Positions 30,891 through 39,794 of a DNA stretch of 39,924 bases are shown one piece after another. Position numbers and translations under genes: made by a program. Below the pieces are notes generated by a model. It did not search any database. It saw nothing but the letters and a program-made list of their open reading frames with translations, and was not told the origin of the DNA. Source of the stretch: MGBC120314 sp051877855 (GTDB taxonomy: Bacteria > Bacillota > Clostridia > Lachnospirales > Lachnospiraceae). The stretch spans positions 1 to 39,924 of the forward strand of contig JBJEJH010000023.1 in NCBI GenBank assembly GCA_051877855.1. The letters run 5' to 3'. The number at the start of each line of letters is the position of its first letter. Within the stretch, counting starts at the first letter, position 1.

Positions 30891-30925
30891 TACATGAGAC
30901 TGTCTTATATAGGCGGTCTCATGTA
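30891..30925 (+). promoter_or_regulatory. 15-bp hairpin between acpP and rnc, possible RNase III site
   Basis: Bases 30891-30905 pair with 30911-30925 around the 5-base loop TATAT. There are 15 pairs, of which 13 are Watson-Crick and two are G-U. No T run follows; instead AAGGAG of rnc starts 5 bases later, so this is not a typical terminator. A double-stranded element just before the RNase III gene suggests autoregulatory processing, as known for E. coli rnc, but a transcription or translation block is also possible. Confidence 0.6.
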
Positions 30926-30939
30926 CTATAAGGAGAAAT

Positions 30940-31635
30940 ATGCCAAATCGTAATTTAGGAGAGTTAGAAAAAAGAATCGGATATTCTTTTCAGGATAAGG
31001 ATTTGTTGCGTCATGCCATGACCCATAGTTCTTTTGCCAATGAACATCGGTTGAAACGTCTTGCGTGCAATGAGCGGCTGGAATTTCTTGGGGATGCAGT
31101 TTTGGAAATTACAGTTAGTGAGTATCTGTTTAATCATTTTCCGATGATGCCGGAGGGCGAAATGACACGTACCCGTGCCAGTATGGTATGTGAGCCGACC
31201 CTGGCCTTCTGTAGTCGTGATATTGAACTGGGAGATTATCTTCTGATGGGGGTAGGTGAAGAGCGTACCGGCGGAAGATATCGGGACTCTATTGTGTCCG
31301 ATGCTTTTGAGGCTTTAATCGGTGCGATATACCTTGATGGTGGTTTTACTAGTGCAAAGGATTTTATAAATCGATTTGTTTTGGATGATATTCAAAATAA
31401 ACAACTCTTTTATGATAGTAAGACTATCCTGCAGGAAATGGTTCAGGCAGTGACCAAGGAAGTATTGTCCTATGAGCTGATTCAGGCGGAGGGACCGGAT
31501 CATGATAAGACTTTTACCGTGGAAGCACATCTTGGCGATCAAGTCATTGGTACCGGTATCGGAAGAACAAAGAAGGCTGCAGAGCAGGAAGCTGCCTATA
31601 AGGCTATCCTGTCCCTGCGTAAAAAGAACAGTTAG
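30940..31635 (+). CDS. rnc: Ribonuclease III
   Basis: The 231-residue double-strand RNA endonuclease matures rRNA and some mRNAs. The catalytic signature NERLEFLGD is at 44-52, and a second acidic helix reads DAFEALIGAIY. The C-terminal dsRNA-binding domain (about 155-230) ends with the KKAAEQEAAYKAI helix. AGGAG is 4 bases from the ATG, and a strong hairpin stands just upstream. smc follows after 15 bases, a conserved pairing in Firmicutes. Confidence 0.97.
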   Translation: MPNRNLGELEKRIGYSFQDKDLLRHAMTHSSFANEHRLKRLACNERLEFLGDAVLEITVSEYLFNHFPMMPEGEMTRTRASMVCEPTLAFCSRDIELGDYLLMGVGEERTGGRYRDSIVSDAFEALIGAIYLDGGFTSAKDFINRFVLDDIQNKQLFYDSKTILQEMVQAVTKEVLSYELIQAEGPDHDKTFTVEAHLGDQVIGTGIGRTKKAAEQEAAYKAILSLRKKNS

Positions 31636-31650
31636 AAAGGAAATTATTTA

Positions 31651-34600
31651 ATGTATTTAAAAAGTATAGAGGTTCAGGGTTTTAAATCTTTTGCAAACAG
31701 AATACTTTTTGAGTTTCATAATGGTATTACAGGTATTGTTGGACCAAATGGTAGTGGTAAGAGTAATGTTGCGGATGCGGTAAGATGGGTTCTTGGTGAG
31801 CAAAGTGCCAAGCAGCTTAGAGGAGCGAAGATGGAGGATGTTATTTTCTCCGGAACGGAACTTCGTAAGCCGGTGAGTTATGCCTATGTTGCGATAACTC
31901 TGGACAACTCGGACCGGGCATTGGGCATTGATTTCGATGAAGTGACGGTAACCCGTAAGGTATTCCGTTCCGGTGAAAGTGAGTATCTGATCAATGGAAA
32001 TACCTGTCGTTTAAAGGATATTAACGAATTATTTTATGATACCGGTATCGGTAAAGAAGGTTATTCTATCATTGGGCAGGGTCAGATTGATAAGATTTTA
32101 AGTGGTAAGCCGGAAGAACGCAGAGAATTATTTGATGAGGCTGCGGGTATTGTTAAGTTTAAGCGCAGAAAGAATGAATCCGTACGTAAGTTAGAGAATG
32201 AACAGGCTCATTTGACCCGTATCAGTGATATTTTAAGCGAGCTTGAAAAACAGGTGGGTCCTTTGGAAAAACAGTCTGAAAAGGCAAAGGAATATCTGAA
32301 ATTAAAAGAAGACTTAAAGAAAAACGACGCGAATCTTTTCCTCTTAGAGATTGATCGTATCAAGAAAGAGTTGGCGGAGGTTGGTGGTAAATATGAGACG
32401 GCCAGCGATGAATTAAACCGCAAACAGAGCGAGAATGATGCAATTCGTGAAGAGTATGAGCGGATTGAGGAAGAAATCGAGAATATTACGGAACAGATCG
32501 AGAATTACACCACGCAAAAGAATCAGGCAGGTCTCATTCGTGGACAGTTAGAGGGACAGATTAATGTATTAAAGGAGCAGATCAATACCTTAAAGGTCAA
32601 TGATGAGAACTTAAACGAACGCATTGCGTCAATTCGAGATAATATTGCCTCCCGTGAGGAAGAGAAAAATAAATTTATTGCCGAACGTGAAGCGGGACAT
32701 CAGGAATTGTCGGAAAAAGAAGCGGAAAAGAATGCTGCAGAGGAAGAATTGAACAAGCTTCAGGCGCAGATACTTTCTATCAATCAATCCATCGAGAGTA
32801 ATCGTTCGGAGATTATTGATATTTTAAATGACAAATCCCAGACCAAGACCCGAAGCCAACGTTATGAAACGATGCTTGAACAGATCGGTATACGTAAGGC
32901 CGAACTGACCAGTCGTATCTTAAAGGGAAAGAGCGATGAAGCGGTATGGCAGGGAACCCTGAAGCAATATGAGAAAGAAGTAGAGGATGTTAATCTTCGT
33001 GTTGAATCATTAAATGCCACGATTCATGATCTGACGGATGAGATTGCCTCGACACGTAATAAAGTTGCGGAAATGAACGCTCAGATTGACAAAGAAAAGA
33101 CCCAGTACAACCGTAGTAAATCCCAGCTGGATTATGCGGTGAGTATCGCTGAGCGATATGAGGGCTATGGTACCACGGTCCGGGATGTCATAAAGCAGAG
33201 AGAAAGTTATCCCGGCATTGTGGGTGTGGTTGCTGAAATCATACAGGTTGAGAAAAAGTATGAGGTTGCCATTGAGACGGCATTGGGCGGAACCATTCAG
33301 AACGTTGTAACGGACAATGAGAATACCGCAAAGAGTTTGATTGCTTTTTTGAAGGAAAACCGGCTTGGACGAGCAACCTTTCTTCCGTTATCGGCTATTT
33401 CCGGAAAGAACACTATCGAGAAAGATCCTTGTGTTCATGAAGAGGGTGTTGTTGGAGTGGCCTGCAACTTGGTTCGTGTGTCCTTTGAATATAAAGAACT
33501 TGCCCGTTATCTTCTGGGACGTATCCTTGTGGTGGATCACATCGATCACGCCCTTGCCATTGCAAGAAAATATAAATATTCCTTGAGGATTGTAACCCTT
33601 GAGGGTGAACAGCTGAATCCGGGTGGATCCATGACCGGTGGTGCGTTTAATAAGAATAAAGGTAATTTGCTCGGACGTCGTCGTGAGATTGAGGAATTAA
33701 CTGCGCAGGTTAAAGAACTTTCTGCAAAAATCCACGGGGATGAAAGCGAAGTAAAGAACCTTAGGGATCTGGTGGGAGAACTTCGTACCAATCTGGAAGA
33801 GAATAATAAGATCTTAAGAGATACCATGGTCTTGAAGAACACCGTTGAAATGAATCTGAAACAGGCTCTGGAGAAACGTGAAGAAATCGTTCACTCCTAT
33901 AAGGACAGTGCGGATGAAGCGGTTGAAATTGATCGTCAGATTGCAGAAATCAATGAGAACATGTCCAATATTACTTCGGAATTAAAGGATTTTGATGATC
34001 GAAATCAAAGGGCAGAAGAGAATATCAAGTCTTTGACGGAAACGCTGGAGAAAGCACGTGAGACGGAAGTTGAGATGAGCAAGAAGACGGAAGCCATCCG
34101 CCTGGTATTTGCCAATGCATCTCAGAAGGATGAATTTATTCTGGCGAATATTCGTCGGGTTGAGGAAGATATCAACCAGAGGGAGAAGGAAATTAACGAG
34201 CTGAAAGAGCGAATCGGTTCAACTGCAACAGAGGTTGAGGAAAAGAATAAGAATATCGAGATCATGCAGCTAAAAATTTCCGATTTGATGAAGTCCCTGG
34301 AAGAATATGAGGATAAATGTGTAAATCTTCGTAAGGAAAAGGAAGAAAAGTCCACATCCCACAAGGCTTTCTTTGACAAGAGGGAAGCGCTTTCCAATGC
34401 CATCGCTGAACTGGATAAAGAAGTATTCCGTTTGAACAATCAGATTGAGAAATTGAATGATGCAAATGACAGTCAATTCAACTATATGTGGGACGAATAT
34501 GAAATTACACCGAGTGTTGCCATGGAACTGCGGGATGAAAATATGACAGATCTGTCTGAACTAAAGAGAAATGTTTCATCCTTAAAGAGCAGGATTAAAG

Positions 34601-35223
34601 CACTGGGTGATGTTAATGTTAATGCAATCGAGGAATATAAGGAAGTCTACGAACGATATTCCTTCTTAAAAACACAGTATGATGATTTGATTAAGTCTGC
34701 AGAGGATCTTAAGAAGGTCATTGAAGAACTGGATATTGGAATGCGCAATCAGTTCCAGCAGAAATTTGATGAAATCAAAACGGAGTTTGATAAAGTTTTC
34801 CGTGAGCTCTTCGGTGGCGGTAAAGGTACCATCGAACTGGTGGAGGATGAGGATATTCTGGAAGCGGGAATTCGTATTATTTCCCAACCGCCGGGAAAGA
34901 AGCTTCAGAACATGATGCAGCTCTCCGGTGGTGAGAAGGCATTGACCGCAATTGCATTGCTCTTTGCAATCCAGAACTTAAAGCCGTCTCCATTCTGTCT
35001 TCTGGATGAAATTGAGGCTGCGTTGGATGATTCCAACGTAACCCGTTTTGCAAAGTATTTACATAAGCTGACGGAACATACCCAGTTTATAGTCATTACC
35101 CACCGTCGCGGTACGATGGCCTGTACAGACCGTCTCTATGGTATTACCATGCAGGAAAAAGGTGTATCAACCCTTGTGTCTGTTGATCTTATTGCAAAGG
35201 ATTTGGAGGATAAGAAAGAGTAA
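31651..35223 (+). CDS. smc: Chromosome segregation protein SMC
   Basis: The protein is 1190 residues, the usual bacterial SMC length. It has Walker A GPNGSGKSN (31-39), a long coiled coil, the hinge (about 520-680; YPGIVGVVAEIIQ, RATFLPLSAI and GGSMTGGAF), a second coiled coil, the ABC signature LSGGEKAL (about 1091) and Walker B FCLLDEIEAALDD. It folds into a V-shaped dimer that compacts and aligns chromosomes with ScpA and ScpB, which are not in this window. Its TAA overlaps the ftsY ATG by one base. Confidence 0.98.
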   Translation: MYLKSIEVQGFKSFANRILFEFHNGITGIVGPNGSGKSNVADAVRWVLGEQSAKQLRGAKMEDVIFSGTELRKPVSYAYVAITLDNSDRALGIDFDEVTVTRKVFRSGESEYLINGNTCRLKDINELFYDTGIGKEGYSIIGQGQIDKILSGKPEERRELFDEAAGIVKFKRRKNESVRKLENEQAHLTRISDILSELEKQVGPLEKQSEKAKEYLKLKEDLKKNDANLFLLEIDRIKKELAEVGGKYETASDELNRKQSENDAIREEYERIEEEIENITEQIENYTTQKNQAGLIRGQLEGQINVLKEQINTLKVNDENLNERIASIRDNIASREEEKNKFIAEREAGHQELSEKEAEKNAAEEELNKLQAQILSINQSIESNRSEIIDILNDKSQTKTRSQRYETMLEQIGIRKAELTSRILKGKSDEAVWQGTLKQYEKEVEDVNLRVESLNATIHDLTDEIASTRNKVAEMNAQIDKEKTQYNRSKSQLDYAVSIAERYEGYGTTVRDVIKQRESYPGIVGVVAEIIQVEKKYEVAIETALGGTIQNVVTDNENTAKSLIAFLKENRLGRATFLPLSAISGKNTIEKDPCVHEEGVVGVACNLVRVSFEYKELARYLLGRILVVDHIDHALAIARKYKYSLRIVTLEGEQLNPGGSMTGGAFNKNKGNLLGRRREIEELTAQVKELSAKIHGDESEVKNLRDLVGELRTNLEENNKILRDTMVLKNTVEMNLKQALEKREEIVHSYKDSADEAVEIDRQIAEINENMSNITSELKDFDDRNQRAEENIKSLTETLEKARETEVEMSKKTEAIRLVFANASQKDEFILANIRRVEEDINQREKEINELKERIGSTATEVEEKNKNIEIMQLKISDLMKSLEEYEDKCVNLRKEKEEKSTSHKAFFDKREALSNAIAELDKEVFRLNNQIEKLNDANDSQFNYMWDEYEITPSVAMELRDENMTDLSELKRNVSSLKSRIKALGDVNVNAIEEYKEVYERYSFLKTQYDDLIKSAEDLKKVIEELDIGMRNQFQQKFDEIKTEFDKVFRELFGGGKGTIELVEDEDILEAGIRIISQPPGKKLQNMMQLSGGEKALTAIALLFAIQNLKPSPFCLLDEIEAALDDSNVTRFAKYLHKLTEHTQFIVITHRRGTMACTDRLYGITMQEKGVSTLVSVDLIAKDLEDKKE

Positions 35224-36155
35224 TGGGATTTTTTCGTAAGTTAGTAGAGGGACTTAATAAGACCCGTGATAATATTGTATCCGGTATTGATTCCGTATTT
35301 AGCGGTTTTTCTGAAATTGATGATGACTTTTATGATGAATTAGAAGAAATTCTGATTATGGGTGATGTTGGTGTTAAGACTACAGAGATGATTCTGGACA
35401 GCCTCAAGGAAAAGGTCAAAGAAAATCATATAAAGAAACCGGAAGAGTGCAAGTCACTTTTGATTGAAAGTATCAAGGAACAGATGGATCTTGGCGAAAA
35501 TAGCTATGAATTTGAAAATCGCAAGTCGGTTGTTCTTGTTATTGGTGTCAATGGTGTTGGTAAAACTACCTCCGTTGGTAAGCTTGCCGGACAGTTCAAA
35601 AATCAAGGGAAAAAGGTTGTCCTTGCTGCTGCGGATACCTTCCGTGCGGCAGCTATTGAACAGCTGACGGCCTGGGCCAATCGTACCCAGTCGGATATCA
35701 TTGCACAGTCCGAAGGAGCGGACCCTGCTGCGGTCATTTTTGATGCTGTTGCTGCATCAAAGGCAAGAAATGCAGATATTTTGCTCTGTGATACCGCCGG
35801 CCGTCTTCATAATAAGAAAAATTTGATGGAAGAGCTTAGGAAAATTGACAGAATTATTGAAAAGGAGTATTCTGATGCCTATAGGGAAAATTTTATCGTA
35901 TTAGATGCAACGACAGGTCAGAATGCGCTTTCGCAATTGAAGGAATTTAAGGAAGTTGCCAATGTTACCGGTATTATCTTAACGAAAATGGATGGTACCG
36001 CCAAGGGTGGTATCGCCGTGGCAATCCAGGCGGAGTATGGAATTCCTGTAAAGTATATTGGTGTAGGCGAACAGGTGGATGATTTGCAGAAATTTAATGC
36101 GGATGAATTTGTTAATGCGTTATTCAATGTGGAAAACGGGGATAATGATTTGTAA
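35223..36155 (+). CDS. ftsY: Signal recognition particle receptor FtsY
   Basis: The 310-residue SRP receptor GTPase docks ribosome-SRP complexes at the membrane. The NG core is complete: GVNGVGKTTSVGKL (G1), AADTFRAAAIEQL (G2), DTAGRLHNKKNLMEEL (G3), TKMDGTAKGG (G4) and GVGEQVDDLQKF (G5). The N-terminal A domain is very short, as in many Gram-positive FtsY proteins. Its start overlaps the smc stop, so the two are translationally coupled. Confidence 0.97.
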   Translation: MGFFRKLVEGLNKTRDNIVSGIDSVFSGFSEIDDDFYDELEEILIMGDVGVKTTEMILDSLKEKVKENHIKKPEECKSLLIESIKEQMDLGENSYEFENRKSVVLVIGVNGVGKTTSVGKLAGQFKNQGKKVVLAAADTFRAAAIEQLTAWANRTQSDIIAQSEGADPAAVIFDAVAASKARNADILLCDTAGRLHNKKNLMEELRKIDRIIEKEYSDAYRENFIVLDATTGQNALSQLKEFKEVANVTGIILTKMDGTAKGGIAVAIQAEYGIPVKYIGVGEQVDDLQKFNADEFVNALFNVENGDNDL

Positions 36156-36185
36156 GATTATTTTTAGGAAAGAAGGATTTTTAAA

Positions 36186-37397
36186 ATGTTAACTTTGGAG
36201 AAATTTGAAGAGGCTGCAGAAAGGGTTAAAGAGGTTACACTGAATACCAACTTAATCTACAGTGAGTATTTTAGTTCACAGTCCGGCAATAAGGTATATC
36301 TTAAGCCGGAGAATATGCAGTATACCGGAGCATATAAGGTAAGAGGTGCGTATTATAAGATCAGTACCTTGTCTGAGGAAGAAAGAGCTAAGGGCTTGAT
36401 TACCGCTTCCGCAGGAAATCACGCTCAGGGTGTAGCTTATGCCGCAAAAATTTATGGAGTTAAGGCTACCGTAGTAATGCCGACAACAACACCGCTTATG
36501 AAGGTGAATCGTACCAAGAGCTATGGTGCGGATGTGATACTTTATGGTGATGTATATGATGAGGCTTGTGCCCATGCATTAGAACTTGCCAAGGAGAAAG
36601 GTTATACCTTTGTTCATCCATTTGATGATCTTGATGTTGCAACGGGGCAGGGATCTATCGCTATGGAAATTATCAAGGAACTTCCAACCGTTGATTATAT
36701 CTTAGTGCCGGTAGGCGGTGGCGGATTAGCTACCGGTGTGTCGACCCTGGCGAAATTATTAAATCCAAAGATTAAGGTTATCGGTGTTGAACCGGCAGGG
36801 GCAAATTGCCTCCAGGCGTCGTTTAAGGCCGGCAAGGTTGTAACACTGCCAAGTGCCAGCACCATTGCAGACGGTACAGCAGTTAAGACCCCGGGTAAGT
36901 TATTATTCCCTTATCTTAAGAAAAATCTGGATGATGTTATAACAATTGAGGATGATGAACTGATTGTAGCCTTCCTTGATATGGTTGAAAATCATAAAAT
37001 GATTGTGGAAAATTCAGGACTTCTTTCCGTTGCGGCACTGAATCATTTGGATGTTAAGGGAAAGAAGATTGTATCCATCTTAAGCGGTGGTAACATGGAT
37101 GTAATTACGATGTCATCCGTTGTAAGATTTGGTCTTATTGAACGTGGTCGTGTATTTACCGTATCGGTTCTTCTTCCGGATAAGCCGGGTGAATTAGTAC
37201 GTGTAGCTAAGGTTATTGCTGATAATCAGGGTAATGTTATTAAACTGGATCATAATCAGTTTGTAAGTACCAACCGTAATGCAGCGGTGGAACTTCGTGT
37301 GACTATGGAAGCCTTTGGACATGATCATAAGGAGCAGATTGTAAAGGCCCTTGAAGAAAATGGATTCCGTCCGAGACTTGTACAAACCAATTTCTAG
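36186..37397 (+). CDS. ilvA: Threonine ammonia-lyase with ACT domain
   Basis: The 403-residue PLP enzyme converts threonine to 2-oxobutanoate and ammonia. The PLP lysine is probably K51 in TGAYKVRGA, and the phosphate loop is GGGGLATG. A single C-terminal ACT domain (about 325-403, VSVLLPDKPGELVRVAKV) probably gives ligand control. At this length it resembles the TdcB/short IlvA form, so a biosynthetic or catabolic role cannot be fixed. It lies 30 bases after ftsY, an unusual place between the two SRP genes. Confidence 0.92.
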   Translation: MLTLEKFEEAAERVKEVTLNTNLIYSEYFSSQSGNKVYLKPENMQYTGAYKVRGAYYKISTLSEEERAKGLITASAGNHAQGVAYAAKIYGVKATVVMPTTTPLMKVNRTKSYGADVILYGDVYDEACAHALELAKEKGYTFVHPFDDLDVATGQGSIAMEIIKELPTVDYILVPVGGGGLATGVSTLAKLLNPKIKVIGVEPAGANCLQASFKAGKVVTLPSASTIADGTAVKTPGKLLFPYLKKNLDDVITIEDDELIVAFLDMVENHKMIVENSGLLSVAALNHLDVKGKKIVSILSGGNMDVITMSSVVRFGLIERGRVFTVSVLLPDKPGELVRVAKVIADNQGNVIKLDHNQFVSTNRNAAVELRVTMEAFGHDHKEQIVKALEENGFRPRLVQTNF

Positions 37398-37414
37398 TAT
37401 GAGGTTACATAGGT

Positions 37415-37885
37415 ATGATTCTTACTACGCTTTGTTATATCGAAAAAGAGGATAAATATTTGATGCTTCATCGCACCAAAAAGAAAAATGATGTAAATCA
37501 TGATAAATGGATTGGTGTCGGAGGAAAATTTGAGGATGGGGAAACTCCGGAAGAGTGTTTGCTTCGTGAGGTCAAAGAAGAGACCGGTTTCACTTTATTA
37601 AATTATAAATATCGTGGCATCCTGACATTTCAGGCAAAGGGATGGGAATCGGAATATATTCATCTTTATACCGCTGATCAATTCGAAGGTACCATGATTG
37701 AATGTGAAGAAGGTCGCCTTGAATGGGTGGACAAGAATTCCTTGGATTCTCTGCCATTATGGGAGGGAGATCGGATTTTTCTCGATATTTTGCAGAATTC
37801 AGATCGTTTCTTTTCATTAAAGTTGTGCTATGATGGTGATAAGCTAATGGAACATAAGCTAAAAATGTATCATTCAATTGGTTAA
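37415..37885 (+). CDS. NUDIX hydrolase, 8-oxo-dGTP diphosphatase-like
   Basis: The 156-residue protein contains the full Nudix box GGKFEDGETPEECLLREVKE followed by ETGF. Its lead-in, DKWIGVGGKFEDGE, resembles MutT/8-oxo-dGTP diphosphatases, which remove oxidised nucleotides. Substrate assignment is tentative. GAGG sits 10 bases before the ATG. It is the last gene before a strong terminator and so is probably co-transcribed with ilvA. Confidence 0.85.
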   Translation: MILTTLCYIEKEDKYLMLHRTKKKNDVNHDKWIGVGGKFEDGETPEECLLREVKEETGFTLLNYKYRGILTFQAKGWESEYIHLYTADQFEGTMIECEEGRLEWVDKNSLDSLPLWEGDRIFLDILQNSDRFFSLKLCYDGDKLMEHKLKMYHSIG

Positions 37886-37924
37886 TGTAAGAATTGTATT
37901 GAAAAAAGAACAAAAAAAGTCTGG

Positions 37925-37956
37925 GGTGTCAAGAAAAAAACTTGACACCTTTTCTT
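37925..37956 (+). terminator. Terminator after the second NUDIX gene
   Basis: A perfect 9-base stem (GGTGTCAAG at 37925-37933 with CTTGACACC at 37941-37949) and a seven-A loop are followed by TTTTCTT. Confidence 0.88.
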
Positions 37957-37970
37957 ATGTATAGTATTAT
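37942..37970 (+). promoter_or_regulatory. Promoter for ylxM-ffh overlapping the terminator
   Basis: Consensus TTGACA (37942-37947) lies in the descending arm of the terminator. After 17 bases TATTAT (37965-37970) follows. The predicted start site, near 37977, is only about 10 bases before the ylxM ATG. Confidence 0.75.
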
Positions 37971-37986
37971 GGTCAAGGTGATTTCA

Positions 37987-38331
37987 ATGGATAATGTTTT
38001 TGAGCGCACAATGCTATATGATTTTTATGGCGAACTGTTAAAGGAACATCATAAAAATATCTATGAAGACGCTTTATTGAATGACCTTTCTCTCAGTGAA
38101 ATTGCAGAGGAACAGGGAGTATCAAGACAGGCGGTTCATGAGATTATCAAACGATGTAATGCTCAGTTGGAAGAGTATGAAGCGAAGTTACATTTGCTTA
38201 AGAAGTTTCTGAAGACCAGGGAAACGGTTCATCAGATGAATCATCTGATTAAAGAATTTAAGGAGACATCCAATCCTTTGTTACTTGATCAGGTGGAACA
38301 TTTATCCGAAGAAATTGTGAATGAATTATAG
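37987..38331 (+). CDS. ylxM: YlxM family DNA-binding protein
   Basis: The 114-residue protein has a helix-turn-helix (LSLSEIAEEQGVSRQAVHEI, about 33-52) followed by a helical tail. YlxM is encoded just upstream of ffh in Firmicutes and can act as an SRP-associated protein; in streptococci it binds 4.5S RNA and stimulates Ffh GTPase activity. AAGGTG stands 6 bases before the ATG at 37987. The longer frame back to 37942 runs into the terminator and is rejected. If the promoter start site is right, an in-frame GTG at 37978 could also start translation with almost no leader. Confidence 0.9.
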   Translation: MDNVFERTMLYDFYGELLKEHHKNIYEDALLNDLSLSEIAEEQGVSRQAVHEIIKRCNAQLEEYEAKLHLLKKFLKTRETVHQMNHLIKEFKETSNPLLLDQVEHLSEEIVNEL

Positions 38332-38371
38332 CAATAAGAATTAATCTGACATGGTTAGCGGGGGATTTGGA

Positions 38372-39733
38372 ATGGCATTTGACAGCTTATCCGAAAAATT
38401 TCAGAATATATTTAAAAACCTGAAGGGTAAGGGCAGATTATCAGAAGCGGATGTCAAAGCAGCCATGAAGGAAGTTAAGCTGGCTTTACTTGAAGCGGAT
38501 GTTAATTTCAAGGTTGTTAAGCAGTTTATTAAGGCAGTGGAAGAGCGGGCCGTTGGCCAGGATGTTATGAGGAGTCTTACTCCGGGACAGATGGTCATTA
38601 AGATCGTTAATGAGGAAATGGTTTCCTTGATGGGGTCTGAGACTACAGAGATTGCCTTAAAGTCCGGTAATGAGATTACGGTTATTATGATGGCAGGTCT
38701 TCAGGGTGCCGGTAAGACAACCACCACAGCAAAGATTGCCGGAAAGCTTAAGGCGAAGGGAAAGAAACCACTTCTTGTTGCCTGTGACGTTTATCGTCCG
38801 GCGGCTATTGATCAGTTGAAAATCAATGGTGAGAAGCAGGGGGTTCCGGTTTTTGATCTTGGCAGTGATAAGAAGCCTGTGGAGATTGCTACCAAAGCCA
38901 TGGACTATGCAAGAGAGAATAACTACAATGTAGTTATCATAGATACCGCCGGTCGTCTTCATATCGATGAAGAGATGATGGATGAGCTGGTGGACATCAA
39001 AGAACATGTTGACGTGAGTCAGACGATTTTGGTTGTGGATTCCATGACCGGTCAGGATGCAGTCAATGTGGCTTCAAACTTTGACGAAAAGATTGGAATC
39101 GATGGTGTTATCCTGACAAAGTTAGATGGTGATACCAGAGGCGGTGCAGCACTTTCAATCCGAGCTGTAACCGGAAGACCAATTCTTTATGTTGGTATGG
39201 GTGAGAAACTTTCGGATCTTGAACAGTTCTATCCGGATCGTATGGCTTCCAGAATTCTTGGAATGGGTGATATTCTTTCCTTGATTGAGAAGGCCGAGAG
39301 CCAGATGGATGAGGAGAAGGCCAAAGAACTTTCCCAGAAAATGAAGAAAGCGGAATTTGACTTTAACGATTATCTGGATTCCATGCAACAGGTTAAGAAT
39401 ATGGGTGGAATTGGTTCCATCTTTAGTGCTTTGCCGGGGATGGGAATTGGCCAAAATGCAATGAAGAATGTGAACATTGACGAAGATGAGGCAGAAAAGT
39501 CCATGAAGCGGGTTGAATCCATTATTCTTTCGATGACACCGGCGGAGCGGGCTAAACCGGATTTGCTGAATCCCTCCAGAAAATATCGTATTGCAAAGGG
39601 TGCCGGTGTGGATATTGCAGAGGTCAACCGTTTAGTTAAGCAGTTTGATCAGATGAAGAAGATGATGAAACAGATGCCGGGAATGTTCGGCGGTAAAGGT
39701 GGTAAAAAGGGTAGATTTAAATTACCTTTTTAA
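38372..39733 (+). CDS. ffh: Signal recognition particle protein Ffh
   Basis: The protein is 453 residues, the usual length. It has an N domain, then a G domain with GLQGAGKTTTT (about 109-119), CDVYRPAAIDQL, DTAGRLHIDEEMMDEL and TKLDGDTRGG. The Met-rich M domain (about 310-440) binds signal peptides and 4.5S RNA and carries MKKMMKQMPGMFGG. The ATG at 38372 has GGGGGA 6 bases upstream and gives the standard start MAFDSLSEKF. It works with FtsY, encoded about 2 kb upstream; no 4.5S RNA gene was seen in the window. Confidence 0.98.
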   Translation: MAFDSLSEKFQNIFKNLKGKGRLSEADVKAAMKEVKLALLEADVNFKVVKQFIKAVEERAVGQDVMRSLTPGQMVIKIVNEEMVSLMGSETTEIALKSGNEITVIMMAGLQGAGKTTTTAKIAGKLKAKGKKPLLVACDVYRPAAIDQLKINGEKQGVPVFDLGSDKKPVEIATKAMDYARENNYNVVIIDTAGRLHIDEEMMDELVDIKEHVDVSQTILVVDSMTGQDAVNVASNFDEKIGIDGVILTKLDGDTRGGAALSIRAVTGRPILYVGMGEKLSDLEQFYPDRMASRILGMGDILSLIEKAESQMDEEKAKELSQKMKKAEFDFNDYLDSMQQVKNMGGIGSIFSALPGMGIGQNAMKNVNIDEDEAEKSMKRVESIILSMTPAERAKPDLLNPSRKYRIAKGAGVDIAEVNRLVKQFDQMKKMMKQMPGMFGGKGGKKGRFKLPF

Positions 39734-39794
39734 CAGGAATATGGGTTGAACCAGTTCCATAGATTTTAAAATATTTCAGGAGGTGAAAATTAAC

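Noticed and set aside
30891..30925. Hairpin before rnc as a terminator
   Set aside because: The stem is strong but no T run follows; the rnc ribosome site does.
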